Source: Candidatus Limosilactobacillus merdipullorum
Lineage (GTDB): Bacteria > Bacillota > Bacilli > Lactobacillales > Lactobacillaceae
Assembly (NCBI GenBank): GCA_019113965.1
Contig: DXGK01000064.1
Span: forward strand, 1-38,454
DNA length: 38,454 nucleotides
Direction of reading: 5' to 3'
Shown: positions 1-10,481 of the stretch, one piece after another
How positions within the stretch are numbered: the first letter of the stretch is position 1
Layout: every line of letters begins with the position of its first letter
The notes under the pieces: model-generated
What the model saw: only the letters and a program-made list of their open reading frames with translations
Told to the model about the DNA's origin: nothing
The model's database searches: none
Program-made: the position numbers and the translations under genes

Positions 1-93
1 CATTCGTCAATGGATATCTATCGTAAGGCCTTCTACCAAGAGATATCACAGCTCCATCAACCAATAATCAATTGGTCAGTATTATTTATTTGA
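1..93 (+). other. 3' tail of an ORF truncated by the window edge (...HSSMDIYRKAFYQEISQLHQPIINWSVLFI*), product unknown
   Basis: Frame 1 is open from base 1 to a TGA at about 91-93; followed by AT-rich non-coding sequence. Confidence 0.3.
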
Positions 94-155
94 GTCCAGT
101 GGCTAACTTATTCTTGAAATTTAGGAAAATATGAAAAAAGATAGTCAGCAAAAAT

Positions 156-205
156 AAATAACAGGTACTATAACACATTTAGCAATTATGTAGTACCTGT
201 TATTT
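156..205. terminator. Perfect 15-bp inverted repeat AAATAACAGGTACTA / TAGTACCTGTTATTT, probable intrinsic terminator
   Basis: Arms 156-170 and 191-205 with a 20-nt loop, followed by a T-rich run. Confidence 0.6.
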
Positions 206-240
206 TTCGTCTATATGTTAACTAAGATGAAGTTCAAAAT

Positions 241-292
241 GAAAAAGCAATCAAACACTTACTATCAATTGTAAATGCTGATTGCTTTTTTC
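241..292. terminator. Inverted repeat (GAAAAAGCAATCA / TGATTGCTTTTTTC), probable bidirectional terminator
   Basis: Complementary arms with terminal A/T runs, downstream of guaA on the minus strand. Confidence 0.55.
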
Positions 293-420
293 ACGCTCAA
301 TATTATAAGTTTTGGTAGGGTTTTGGTAGGGAACAATGTTGCTTTTTATAGATTTGAATTGATTTTGCACCATTCAAATGCCGTTAAATTAGGATTCCGC
401 TATCAAGTTAATAAGCAACA

Positions 421-1977
421 TTACTCGTACTCAATAGTCGAAGGCGGCTTGCTCGTGACATCATAAAGGATGCGGTTGACGTGGTCGACTTCATTGACAA
501 TCCGCACCGAGATCTTTTGCATAACATTCCACGGAATCTTGGCAAAGTCGGCGGTCATCCCGTCGATGGAGGTCACGGCTCGGATAGCAACCGCGTAGTC
601 GTAAGTCCGGCCGTCACCCATGACCCCGACGGAGCGAATACCCGGCAGGACAGTAAAGTATTGCCAGATCTTTTCGTCAAGGCCAGCCTTCTTGATTTCG
701 TCGCGCAGGATCGCGTCAGATTCACGGACGATTTCCAGTTTTTCAGGAGTGATTTCGCCGATCACCCGGATCCCCAGACCAGGACCGGGGAAGGGTTGCC
801 GCCATACTAATTCGTGCGGAATCCCCAGTTTTTCACCAAGTTCACGAGTTTCATCCTTGAAGAGCTTGCGCAATGGTTCGATCAGCTTGAAGCCAAGCTT
901 CTTTGGCAGGCCACCAACGTTATGGTGGGACTTGATCGTCTGAGCGGTATCAGTCCCGGACTCGATCACGTCGGTGTACAGGGTCCCCTGAGCGAGGAAG
1001 TCAGCATCAGGAATCTTTTTGGCTTCTTCATTGAAGACTTCGATGAATTCCTTACCGATGATCTTCCGCTTCTTTTCTGGGTCGGTAACGCCCTTCAGCT
1101 TGCCAAGGAAACGGTCGGCAGCGTCAACTTTGATGATGTTAACCCCGAGGTCGCGGTTCAAGGCGTTCATCACCTGGTCGGCTTCGTTCTTCCGCAACAG
1201 ACCGTGGTCAACGAAAATGCAGGTCAGTTGGTCCCCGATCGCCTTATGGATCAAAACGGCCGTCACACTGGAGTCAACCCCACCGGACAGGCCAAGGATT
1301 ACCTTCTTATCGCCAACCTCTTTGCGAATATGTTCGATCTGTAGGTCGATGAAGTCATCCATCGTCCAGTTATCGTTGGCACCACAAACGTCAAAGGCAA
1401 AGCGACGCAGGATATCAAGACCGTACTCCGAGTTCCGTACCTCCGCGTGGAACTGGACGCCGTAGAACTTGCGCTGGTCATCCGCGATGGATGAAATTGG
1501 GCAGTTCTTACTGGTGGCAGTGACCTTAAAGCCTTCTGGGGCCTTCGTAACCAGGTCACCATGACTCATCCAAACGTATTGTTGATTTGGCAGACCCTTG
1601 AAGAGGACTGCATCATCATCGAACACCTCAATGTCTGCCCGACCATATTCTGAGTTTTCGGCCTTTTCAACCTTCCCGCCGAGATCGTAGCTCATCAGCT
1701 GCATTCCGTAACAAATCCCCAAAATCGGAATTCCCAGCTTAAAAATTTCAGGATCGACCTTAAAGGCGTCCGGATCATAAACACTGTTCGGACCACCGGA
1801 GAAGATAATTCCCTTGAGGTTCTTGATCTTCTTCACCTCGACAGCCGTAATCTTGTGCGACAGCAGTTCGGAGTATACTCCAAAGTCCCGCAGCCGTCGG
1901 GTAATCAGCTGGTTGTACTGGCTCCCGAAGTCAAGCACGATGATCTTGTCGAACGCGTCTAAGTTGACGTTTGCCAC
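421..1977 (-). CDS. guaA: GMP synthase (glutamine-hydrolysing)
   Basis: [47 protein letters not shown] and C-terminal [11 protein letters not shown] start at 1975-1977 preceded by AAGGAG. Confidence 0.97.
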   Translation of the reverse strand: MANVNLDAFDKIIVLDFGSQYNQLITRRLRDFGVYSELLSHKITAVEVKKIKNLKGIIFSGGPNSVYDPDAFKVDPEIFKLGIPILGICYGMQLMSYDLGGKVEKAENSEYGRADIEVFDDDAVLFKGLPNQQYVWMSHGDLVTKAPEGFKVTATSKNCPISSIADDQRKFYGVQFHAEVRNSEYGLDILRRFAFDVCGANDNWTMDDFIDLQIEHIRKEVGDKKVILGLSGGVDSSVTAVLIHKAIGDQLTCIFVDHGLLRKNEADQVMNALNRDLGVNIIKVDAADRFLGKLKGVTDPEKKRKIIGKEFIEVFNEEAKKIPDADFLAQGTLYTDVIESGTDTAQTIKSHHNVGGLPKKLGFKLIEPLRKLFKDETRELGEKLGIPHELVWRQPFPGPGLGIRVIGEITPEKLEIVRESDAILRDEIKKAGLDEKIWQYFTVLPGIRSVGVMGDGRTYDYAVAIRAVTSIDGMTADFAKIPWNVMQKISVRIVNEVDHVNRILYDVTSKPPSTIEYE

Positions 1978-2068
1978 TGGTTTCACACTCCTTTTCCATC
2001 TTTCCAAAACATTAGCTATATTTTACGGGCCAACCTCTCATTGGTCAATGACTGACAGCTAGATTCAC

Positions 2069-2995
2069 CTATTTTCGCAAATAAATCCGGTCAATGTAGT
2101 GGTGGTCAGTCTTATGCAGGATTATCTCCGCCCGGTTCCGTGTTGGCAGGATGTACTGAGTCAGGTTTGGCAGGTTGACCTTCTCCCATACCGAGCGGGC
2201 CACCGCAAAGGCGTGGTCACGATCGTGTGAGAGCGGGTAGTAGTAGTTGGTCGGGTCCGTGAGCGCCGTGTCCAACAAAACGCCAAACCGTTCTAAGTAC
2301 CACTTCTCCGCCAGTTTGGCAGAAGCGTCAACGTAGAGTGCGCAGTCAAAAAAGTCACTGACGTATAGACGCTGGTTACTTGGCAACTGCAACGTGTTAA
2401 TCCCTTCAACAATCACGATATCTGGGCGGTCCAGTAGCTGGTAATTTACCGGATCAACATCGTAGGTCTGATGAGAGTAAATCGGCACCTTAATTTGCTC
2501 CTTGCCACCCTTGACCTCGTTGAGAAAGTTTAATAAGGCCTCCATATCATAGGATTCGGGGAAACCCTTGCGGTCCATGATCCCCCGCCTTTTAAGCTTG
2601 GCGTTCGGGAATAGAAAGCCGTCGGTCGTCACCAGGGAGACCCGCCGGTCAGGCATTAGCCGGTGCAGGAGAATCTGCAGCAGCCGCGCCGTTGTACTCT
2701 TGCCTACCGCCACCGATCCGGCAATCCCGATAATATAAGGCACCCGTGAAGTAGGCTGCTTGATGAAGGTCATCTTTTGCAGCTGCCATTGCAGGTAGTT
2801 CTGGTACTTAAGCTGGAGCAGCTTAATCAATGGCAGGTAAACATCGTTCACGTCCTTGATGGAAATCTGGTCATTTAGTGACTTAATTTCATCCAGGTTG
2901 TCCTGGGTCAATGAGACCGTGTTGCTGGGGAAAAAGCTGTGCCAGGTCTGTCGGTCAAAGTGGTCATAATTACTGTAGTTCTCCAAAACACCCAT
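2069..2995 (-). CDS. coaA: Type I pantothenate kinase
   Basis: [21 protein letters not shown]-loop, [19 protein letters not shown]; start at [13 protein letters not shown] preceded by AAAGAGAGG. Confidence 0.95.
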   Translation of the reverse strand: MGVLENYSNYDHFDRQTWHSFFPSNTVSLTQDNLDEIKSLNDQISIKDVNDVYLPLIKLLQLKYQNYLQWQLQKMTFIKQPTSRVPYIIGIAGSVAVGKSTTARLLQILLHRLMPDRRVSLVTTDGFLFPNAKLKRRGIMDRKGFPESYDMEALLNFLNEVKGGKEQIKVPIYSHQTYDVDPVNYQLLDRPDIVIVEGINTLQLPSNQRLYVSDFFDCALYVDASAKLAEKWYLERFGVLLDTALTDPTNYYYPLSHDRDHAFAVARSVWEKVNLPNLTQYILPTRNRAEIILHKTDHHYIDRIYLRK

Positions 2996-3011
2996 CCTCT
3001 CTTTCCAAGAA

Positions 3012-3044
3012 AAGGGCGCGACAATCACTGCCGCAGCCCTTTTT
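3012..3044 (-). terminator. Intrinsic terminator downstream of the LtaS-like gene
   Basis: AAGGGC...GCCCTT stem with T-rich flank, between coaA and the sulfatase gene. Confidence 0.5.
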
Positions 3045-3065
3045 TCGTATTATTTACCAGTCGGC

Positions 3066-5156
3066 TTACTTTGGAAAGTCCAACTTTGGATTTTCCTTTA
3101 ATTCCGGTGCATCCGTTGAGTATTCATCAAAGGTGCTCTGGTTGTTGTTTTCGGCCTTAACGCTGGTCTTCTTCTTTTTCCGTGCCTGCTTGAGTTTCTT
3201 CAGTGACTTCTGGGTGTTGTAAGTATAGTCCTTCTTATTCACTTTCTTGAAGCCCCTCAGGTGGTAGAACCGCAGCAAGTCACCGTTCATCACCTTGTCA
3301 GACAGGCCCAGTTCAGTCGTGACGTAGTGCTGAATTTTATCCAGTTCCTTCTTCTGTTTTGGTGTTTGTTGCTTAATCTGCTTACCAGTCTTGGTGTAGT
3401 AAATGTCACCGTTGTACTTAGTGTACTTTGGCGTCACAAAATCACCGTCACGGAAGGAAACGATCTGGTTGCGTTGCGGCGATAGCAGGTCCTGGCCAAA
3501 CTGGATGTAGTTCTTGGAACTCATCCCCAGCAGGTCTTCCAGAGTCGGCAGGACGTCAATTTCACCACCATAAGTGTGGTCGATCCCACCCTTTAACCCA
3601 TCCATGTTAATCATGAACGGAACCTTCTGGAACATTGCCAGCTGGTAATTGTTAGCCTTCTTGGTCTTCAAAATCTTATTGATCGCACTCGGGTGGTTAT
3701 TTGAGATCCCGTAGTGGTCACCGTAGAGGATCAGGATACTGTTTTTCCGCAAGCCACTAGCATCCAGGTAGTTTAGAAACTCCTGAATGGATTGGTCGAG
3801 GTAGTGCGCCGTTTGCACGTACGGATCAACGGTCTTATCACCAGTCGTTAACGGGTCAATCGACTTGTTCTTTTTATCCAAGATGTACGGGTAGTGGTTA
3901 GTAACCGTGATCAGCTTGGCGTAGAACGGCTGCGGCAGTTGCTCCAGGTAATATGCCGAGTCCTTCATAAAGATCTTATCCTTAATCCCGTAACCGGCAT
4001 CGTAATCCGGGGTCTTCGGGAAAAAGTTCTTACTAAAGAAATACTGGTAACCAAACGACTTGTAGGCGTTGTCCCGGTTCCAGAAACTTGGCACGTCCCC
4101 GTGGAACGAAGCGGTCGTGTAACCACGTTGATCCATCAGTGCCGGCATTGATTGGAAGGTGTTAGTTGAACCATCACTGACCATCGCCGACCCTTCCGGC
4201 AGCCCGAAGAGGGAGTTTTCCAACATCATTTCAGCATCGGAAGTCTTCCCCTGGGCCACCTGGTGGAAGAAGTTATCGAAAGCCAGGGTATTATCGCTGT
4301 GGTACAACTTGTTCAACGTTGGCGTTACTTCTTGGCCATTAACCTTGTAGTCAATCAGGAACTGCTGAAAACTTTCCAGGTGAATGATAAAGACGTTCTT
4401 CCCCTTCGCCGTCCCGTAGTACTGGACGTTTGGCGAAGCGTAGTTGCTGTGCAAGAACCTCAAAACCGGTTTGAGGTCGTTCGATTCGGCCCGTGACTTA
4501 ATCGCATCGTTATGCTGGGTTTTGACCCCATCGTAGATAGTGTAGGCCTGCAGGCCGAGATACTTGACGATGTAGTTATTATCGAAGGTCCGCGTCAGTA
4601 GCTGTGACCGGTTGCTTTCCGCCATCCCCAGGTTAACCCCAAAGAGGACAAAACCTAAGGCAGTAATGGTCATCGCATAGCGTGTCTTAAAGTAGCGCAT
4701 GTCCACCCGGATTAGGTGGGTCAGCAAGACAATGATCAAAATGATCACGTCCGCGTATACCAAGAAGTCCGAGGGCTTCATAATCCCCAGCAAACTCTTA
4801 CCGAGGTTGTTCGACGTGGATCCCGAACCCTTGATGAGGTTAAAGGTGATAAAGTCCGAGAACTCCCGGTAATACAAAATGTTGGCAAACAGCCAGGTCG
4901 AGAGCAAGAAGTTAATCAGACTCATCAACCAGTACGATAACCGTCCCCGGAAGTACAGTGCAATACCAATAAAGACCAGCGCCCCGGGAATGGTATTAAA
5001 TGCTAAAAGAAAGTGTTGAACGCTTCCCTTCACCCCTAAATTAAATTTAGTTGAGTATGCCCAGTAACTCTTAATTGCAAACAAGAGTAACGTGAGCAGG
5101 AAAAAACCAAGCTTAGTATTTAAACCATCTCGCAGCTTTTTCAACGCTGATTTCAT
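3066..5156 (-). CDS. LTA synthase family (LtaS-like) membrane sulfatase
   Basis: N-terminal TM segments; KNVFIIHLESFQQFLIDYKVNGQEVTPTLN, YGDHYGISNN; 696 aa. Confidence 0.9.
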   Translation of the reverse strand: MKSALKKLRDGLNTKLGFFLLTLLLFAIKSYWAYSTKFNLGVKGSVQHFLLAFNTIPGALVFIGIALYFRGRLSYWLMSLINFLLSTWLFANILYYREFSDFITFNLIKGSGSTSNNLGKSLLGIMKPSDFLVYADVIILIIVLLTHLIRVDMRYFKTRYAMTITALGFVLFGVNLGMAESNRSQLLTRTFDNNYIVKYLGLQAYTIYDGVKTQHNDAIKSRAESNDLKPVLRFLHSNYASPNVQYYGTAKGKNVFIIHLESFQQFLIDYKVNGQEVTPTLNKLYHSDNTLAFDNFFHQVAQGKTSDAEMMLENSLFGLPEGSAMVSDGSTNTFQSMPALMDQRGYTTASFHGDVPSFWNRDNAYKSFGYQYFFSKNFFPKTPDYDAGYGIKDKIFMKDSAYYLEQLPQPFYAKLITVTNHYPYILDKKNKSIDPLTTGDKTVDPYVQTAHYLDQSIQEFLNYLDASGLRKNSILILYGDHYGISNNHPSAINKILKTKKANNYQLAMFQKVPFMINMDGLKGGIDHTYGGEIDVLPTLEDLLGMSSKNYIQFGQDLLSPQRNQIVSFRDGDFVTPKYTKYNGDIYYTKTGKQIKQQTPKQKKELDKIQHYVTTELGLSDKVMNGDLLRFYHLRGFKKVNKKDYTYNTQKSLKKLKQARKKKKTSVKAENNNQSTFDEYSTDAPELKENPKLDFPK

Positions 5157-5276
5157 AGCTTTTCCTCCAAAAAAATATCAACCTCATAATCATACAATAA
5201 AGTCACAAATCTTCAATTGGATCGCACTGATTTTGGTTAATGTTCACCAATTCTTCAACTTTCATCAACTGGTCGC

Positions 5277-7571
5277 TTAGTCATTCATAGTGTACTCGTC
5301 GCGGGGGGCCTTGTCGATGAGAGGTGTCACCTTGCCGATCGCCACCAGGGTCAGTTCGTGCATTGCCCGAGAGCAAATCGTGTACAGCAGGCGGCGCTGG
5401 TCATCACGGCCATATTGCTGATCATTGGCGTTCCAGACAATTGTTGCATCAAATTCTAGTCCCTTCGCCAGGTAGGACGGTACCACAATGGTTCCCGGAA
5501 CTAACCGTTGATTTTCTCCCTTAATCAAAGTGGTCTTTACGTCCCGGGATTTAAGAAGGTCCGCAATTCGCTGACTATCAGCCAGGGTTTTGCCAATGAT
5601 GGCGGTGTTGTCATGTTCTCGCCGGTAATTCTTCAAAGTGGCAATAACTTCATCCACTGCCGCTTTCTCATTGGGCTTGACCACTACCCGTGGCAACTTG
5701 CCTTCCCGGTCAAAAGGCTCAATGGCCTCACCATGGGTCAAAATATGGCGGGTAAAGTCGGTAATCTGCTTGGTCGACCGGTATGTCTTCGTCAGTTGCA
5801 GTACCCGTGTCTTGTCGCGGTCAAACATCGTTCCCAGTTGTTCCAATAAGCTGTGATTATCATTGTCGGTGAAGATCGCCTGGTTCAGGTCACCCAGCAT
5901 GGTAAAACGAGCCTCCGGGAAGGAATATTTAAGGTAGGCCAGTTGGAATGCATCATAGTCCTGTACCTCGTCAATAAAGACGTAGCGCATCCGCCGGTCG
6001 CCAATCCGCCCGGTCAGCAAGTCGTAAAGGTAAATGTAGATACTGACACCAGCGGCCGATAATTGATGGTTTCTCATCTGGTCAACCGTCCGGTCGACAA
6101 AGGCTTTCCACTGGTCATGACTGATGCCCAGTTTGTCTAAGTTGATCAATTGGGATGTATGTCGCAAGAGGTGAACGTACTGAGCATTAATGTTGATCCA
6201 ATTATTGTGGTCAATCATCCGCTTAACCGGCAACAATTCCTTCATCACAATTTGCCGGGCAAAGAAACGCCGTTCTTCATCCTCATTAGCAAATTCGCGC
6301 GGTCGGTTACGGAAAAGGTCGTTGATATCCTCCTGGCTCAGCGATTGCAGTCGCTGTTCAACCCACTTACTTCGCATTTCGCTGCCTACCCGGCGGTTCA
6401 AGTACTTAATTAACTCTTCCTTGGTCCCTTCTAGCCGGTTGCCAAGGTTGTAATTGTTGTTAAAGGAGTAGTAGATTTCCGCTAACCGTTCCTTAGTCAC
6501 AAACGGCTTCTGGTGTAACATGATGTTGCGGAAATGCAGGTTGGCGTGGCCCAGGCTCTTAGCATAACGGGTAACTGTATCAAAGAAGCGTCGGCTGGTC
6601 AGTAGGTCATTAATCTTTCGCTCAGTATCGTCCTGGGTGGCTTCAAAACGTTGCTGGAGGGTCGCTACTCGGCAACGCGGTACCCGGCGGTTAACAAACT
6701 GGAAGTAGGTCATCTGGACCATGTTATGCTCGCCCAACTCCGGCAAGACCGAATCAACGTAGTCGTTGAAGAGTTGATTGGGTGAAAACATAATGACCTG
6801 TGAACTGGTTAATTTTCCCCGGTAACGGTACAGGAGCCAGGCTACCCGCTGAAGGACGACTGCCGTCTTGCCGGAACCAGCCGCCCCTTGTACGAAGAGG
6901 AGGTCAGACTTGGTATCACGGATAATCTGGTTCTGGGTCTGCTGAATGGTGCTGACAATCGACTTCATCTTGGTGCCAGAGTGGTTGCTCAACGCAGACA
7001 ACAGCATCTGGTCAGTCACAGCTTCGTCGGTGTCATAAAGGGTGACAATAACCCCGTCTTCAATTTGGAACTGGCGCTTCAGTGAAACGTTCACTTCCTG
7101 GGGCCCATCCGGGGTCTGGTAGGAAACATTCCCTAAACCACCATCGTAGTAGATTGACGAAATTGGTGCCCGCCAGTCATAGACTAAAAAGTTATCAGGT
7201 CGGTCATTAAACGACGCCAATCCAATATAAATGGTTTCGGGTTTCTTCGCACCCTTTTCCTGAAAATCGATGCGGGCAAAGTAAGGCTTGGCGCGCAGTC
7301 GCTTCAGTGTCGATAGCTGCTGAGTCGCATGCTGCCAGGAGTTCTGCCGCTCATCAAGCATTTGCTGCTGAGCTCGGACAGACACCGCCGTATCCATCAT
7401 TCCAGAATAGGTCGTCGTGTTGATGTGAATATCATCAAAGCCATGGTCAAGTTGGTTGGCTTCCGTTTCAGCTCGGTCAGCCTTTCCCTGTGTCTTAGCA
7501 ATGGCCTGGTTGATTTTATCAAGCACCATCTTGAGGTGTTTTTGTTCTTCATTAAGCACCTTGTCAGCCAC
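5277..7571 (-). CDS. helD: HelD-type UvrD-like helicase / RNA polymerase recycling ATPase
   Basis: LLFVQGAAGSGKTAVVLQRVAWLLYRYR, VFIDEVQDYDAFQLAYLK, LTKTYRST; GTG start at 7569-7571 (VADKVLNEEQ) preceded by GGGAGG. Confidence 0.88.
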   Translation of the reverse strand: MADKVLNEEQKHLKMVLDKINQAIAKTQGKADRAETEANQLDHGFDDIHINTTTYSGMMDTAVSVRAQQQMLDERQNSWQHATQQLSTLKRLRAKPYFARIDFQEKGAKKPETIYIGLASFNDRPDNFLVYDWRAPISSIYYDGGLGNVSYQTPDGPQEVNVSLKRQFQIEDGVIVTLYDTDEAVTDQMLLSALSNHSGTKMKSIVSTIQQTQNQIIRDTKSDLLFVQGAAGSGKTAVVLQRVAWLLYRYRGKLTSSQVIMFSPNQLFNDYVDSVLPELGEHNMVQMTYFQFVNRRVPRCRVATLQQRFEATQDDTERKINDLLTSRRFFDTVTRYAKSLGHANLHFRNIMLHQKPFVTKERLAEIYYSFNNNYNLGNRLEGTKEELIKYLNRRVGSEMRSKWVEQRLQSLSQEDINDLFRNRPREFANEDEERRFFARQIVMKELLPVKRMIDHNNWININAQYVHLLRHTSQLINLDKLGISHDQWKAFVDRTVDQMRNHQLSAAGVSIYIYLYDLLTGRIGDRRMRYVFIDEVQDYDAFQLAYLKYSFPEARFTMLGDLNQAIFTDNDNHSLLEQLGTMFDRDKTRVLQLTKTYRSTKQITDFTRHILTHGEAIEPFDREGKLPRVVVKPNEKAAVDEVIATLKNYRREHDNTAIIGKTLADSQRIADLLKSRDVKTTLIKGENQRLVPGTIVVPSYLAKGLEFDATIVWNANDQQYGRDDQRRLLYTICSRAMHELTLVAIGKVTPLIDKAPRDEYTMND

Positions 7572-7712
7572 TAGCGTTTCCTCCCTATCTCTTAAAGATC
7601 GATTAACCATTATATCATAAGCGTTTGCTAGGTTAGAAATGTAAGACTCTGCTATTGGACTCGCCAGCAACGAGAAAGCAGGCTAGAATATAGGCAAAAA
7701 GGAGGATGTTGA

Positions 7713-8366
7713 ATGGACCAGTTAACTTATGTATTGCCCCACCTTAAGCAGTCCCTTTCCATCCTGTTTGGCTTGCTGGGCAGCTGGGGATACCTCATTC
7801 TCTTTTTAATCATCTTTGCTGAAACAGGATTGGTCGTCTTCCCCTGGCTACCAGGTGAATCACTAATCTTCTTTGCCGCTTCCCTTGCTAGTCTGCCATC
7901 TTCATCACTGAGGATGTCTCTCCTGGTTCCAACCTTCTTTTTTGCCGCCCTCATCGGTGACATCGTTAACTACTACATTGGTCGCTACCTCACCCATTGG
8001 CAGTGGATGAATAAAAAAATTAATGGTCCCAACCTGGCCTCCGCCCGGAAGTACTTTGACCAGTATGGTGGCATGGCTGTCGTTTTCGGCCGTTTTGTCC
8101 CGCTAATCCGCACCTTCATCCCCCTGGTGGCCGGAATAGCTAACCTCAATTTAACACGTTTCACCTTCGCCACGGTGGTTGGCGTGGCCATCTGGGTCGC
8201 CCTTGCCAGCATTCTCGGATATTATTTTGGTTCCTTACCGTTTGTCCAGCAGCACTACGCCTTGATTGTGCTGTTAATTATCCTGGTGGCAATGCTACCG
8301 GCTATTTGCACCCTCATTATTCACCTGATTCGTCGGCACATCATCAAGCGTAATAAGATGATGTAA
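7713..8366 (+). CDS. DedA family membrane protein
   Basis: FAETGLVVFPWLPGESLIFFAASLA, FGRFVPLIRTFIPLVAGIANL. Confidence 0.92.
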   Translation: MDQLTYVLPHLKQSLSILFGLLGSWGYLILFLIIFAETGLVVFPWLPGESLIFFAASLASLPSSSLRMSLLVPTFFFAALIGDIVNYYIGRYLTHWQWMNKKINGPNLASARKYFDQYGGMAVVFGRFVPLIRTFIPLVAGIANLNLTRFTFATVVGVAIWVALASILGYYFGSLPFVQQHYALIVLLIILVAMLPAICTLIIHLIRRHIIKRNKMM

Positions 8367-8438
8367 AGCTGTTCCGGTCATTAAATGAACCAATTTATGA
8401 TAAACTGGTGATAGTATTTGGAGGAGGATAGCAGACCA

Positions 8439-9101
8439 ATGAGCATTAACGTTTATATTGTGCGTCACGGCCAAACCATTTTGAACCTTTATCACCGGAT
8501 GCAAGGGTGGTGTGACGCACCACTAACTGGTTCCGGCGAGCAAGACGGCGTCGCTGCCGGAAAAGCACTGGCGGGTGTTCACTTTGACTACGCCTTTGCC
8601 AGCGACCTGCCGCGGGCAAAGCGAACCGCCGAATTGGTTCTAGCACAGTTGCCGCAGGAAGACCGTCCACCACTGCAAATTAATACTAATTTTCGGGAAC
8701 TTTGCATGGGTTTCCTGGAAGGAGCGGACGGTGGCCATGCCGCTGAGGTTTTGTCTGGCAAACCATACAAATTGTTTGTGGACTTTGCCAAAACCATGCC
8801 AATGAGTAAAGTTCGTGACCTCATGGCTGCTAAGGATCCTCATCACCTGGCTGAAAGCAACGAGAAGTTCCTTCACCGAATTAATGCCGGCATTCGGCAG
8901 TTGAGCGAGTTGCCGGACAACAGTACCGTTCTCCTGGTCAGCCACGGGCTGGTCATCAGAACCCTTATGGAAGAGTTTGATACCGCTGGGATTTATGACC
9001 CTGGCAATTCACCAAAGAACGGTACCATTCAACTGATGGTCATTGATAATGGCCAACCAACAATCAAGTTTTATAATCAGCATCACTTACCCGCAGATTA
9101 A
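8439..9101 (+). CDS. Histidine phosphatase (phosphoglycerate mutase-like) family protein
   Basis: INVYIVRHGQTILNLYHRMQGWCDAPLT, LLVSHGLVIR; RBS GGAGGAT upstream of ATG 8439. Confidence 0.92.
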   Translation: MSINVYIVRHGQTILNLYHRMQGWCDAPLTGSGEQDGVAAGKALAGVHFDYAFASDLPRAKRTAELVLAQLPQEDRPPLQINTNFRELCMGFLEGADGGHAAEVLSGKPYKLFVDFAKTMPMSKVRDLMAAKDPHHLAESNEKFLHRINAGIRQLSELPDNSTVLLVSHGLVIRTLMEEFDTAGIYDPGNSPKNGTIQLMVIDNGQPTIKFYNQHHLPAD

Positions 9102-9124
9102 TAAAGGGGGAGCAAAGACTTTAA

Positions 9125-10411
9125 ATGGATAACAGTGAACTTCCACAGCGAACACCGGTCTTTATCATCGGTCTCGATACGGGACAGGAAAATTATGAGT
9201 ACTCCATGCGAGAACTAGCCGAGCTAGTTCAGGCTAACAACATGGAAGTTGTTAAGCGGTTTGACCAGTCGCTCGACCGTCCAAACCCGGCAACTTATTT
9301 TGGCTCCGGTAAAGTTGAAGAACTTCAACAAGACGCCGCAGAAGCTGGTGTGAACGTCATTGTTGCTAATGACGAATTATCACCAAGCCAGTTGAGTAAC
9401 TTAGCCACCCAAACTCAAACCAAGGTAATTGACCGGACTGCCTTAATTATTGAAATTTTTGCTAACCGTGCTCAGTCGCGTGAAGCCAAGATTCAGGTTA
9501 AAATTGCCAAGTTGCAGTACCAGCTGCCACGGCTACAGACCGCCGACGACGTCACCCTCGACCAGCAGAGTGGTGGCGGTGGCCTTGCCAACCGTGGTAC
9601 TGGTGAAACCAAGCTGGAAATGGACCGCCGGGTAATTACCAAACAGATTGCCCACCTGCGCCAAGAATTAAGGGACATCTCCAAGGGTGAAGAAACCAAA
9701 CGGCGCCAGCGTGATAAGACGGGGATTCCAACTGCCGCCCTCGTTGGTTACACCAATGCCGGTAAATCAACAATCATGAACCAGCTGGTAGCCCACTATG
9801 GGTTGGCTGAACATAAGCAAGTCTTTACCAAGAACATGCTCTTTGCCACGCTGGATACCAGTGTGCGGCAGCTGAATTTCCCAGGAAATAAGCGTTGCTT
9901 ACTCAGTGATACTGTCGGCTTTGTCAGCAAGTTGCCAATCCACCTGGTAGAAGCCTTTAAGTCTACATTGGCTGAAGCAGCCAACGCCGACCTACTGATC
10001 CAAGTCATCGACTACTCTGATCCACTCTACCAGGAAATGATGAAGACCACGGAACAAACCCTGGCCCAGATTGGCATTAAAGATAAGCCGATGCTGTACG
10101 TCTTCAACAAGGCCGACCAAACCGACTTTGATTACCCCACCATGGAGGGTGACGACCGGTTGATTATCTCGGCGATCAATGATTCATCAACGGACATGTT
10201 GATGAAAGCCATTGAAAAGCACCTCTTTAAGGACTACGTCTCAACAACGATGCTGATTCCCTTTGACGATGGTCAGGTGGTTTCATACCTCAACGAACAT
10301 GCTAATATTTTGTCAACAAAGTACGTCAGCAACGGGACCGAGTTGCAGTTGGAGCTGCCTCGCGAAGACTTCCAACGATACCAGCAGTACGTGGTTGAAC
10401 AAGCTGAATAA
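9125..10411 (+). CDS. hflX: GTPase HflX
   Basis: SGGGGLANRGTGETKLEMDRR, AALVGYTNAGKSTIMNQL, SDTVGFVSKLP. Confidence 0.95.
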   Translation: MDNSELPQRTPVFIIGLDTGQENYEYSMRELAELVQANNMEVVKRFDQSLDRPNPATYFGSGKVEELQQDAAEAGVNVIVANDELSPSQLSNLATQTQTKVIDRTALIIEIFANRAQSREAKIQVKIAKLQYQLPRLQTADDVTLDQQSGGGGLANRGTGETKLEMDRRVITKQIAHLRQELRDISKGEETKRRQRDKTGIPTAALVGYTNAGKSTIMNQLVAHYGLAEHKQVFTKNMLFATLDTSVRQLNFPGNKRCLLSDTVGFVSKLPIHLVEAFKSTLAEAANADLLIQVIDYSDPLYQEMMKTTEQTLAQIGIKDKPMLYVFNKADQTDFDYPTMEGDDRLIISAINDSSTDMLMKAIEKHLFKDYVSTTMLIPFDDGQVVSYLNEHANILSTKYVSNGTELQLELPREDFQRYQQYVVEQAE

Positions 10412-10427
10412 TTACTATTAATACGCA

Positions 10428-10462
10428 AAAGCACCTGTCGATAGTGAATCGACAGGTGCTTT
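10428..10462. terminator. Bidirectional intrinsic terminator between convergent hflX and the D-2-hydroxyacid dehydrogenase gene
   Basis: Perfect 15-bp stem AAAGCACCTGTCGAT / ATCGACAGGTGCTTT, 5-nt loop. Confidence 0.9.
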
Positions 10463-10481
10463 CTTATTTCATAATTCAGTT

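Noticed and set aside
814-1344. 176-aa plus-strand ORF
   Set aside because: Fully antisense to guaA; no protein-family features.
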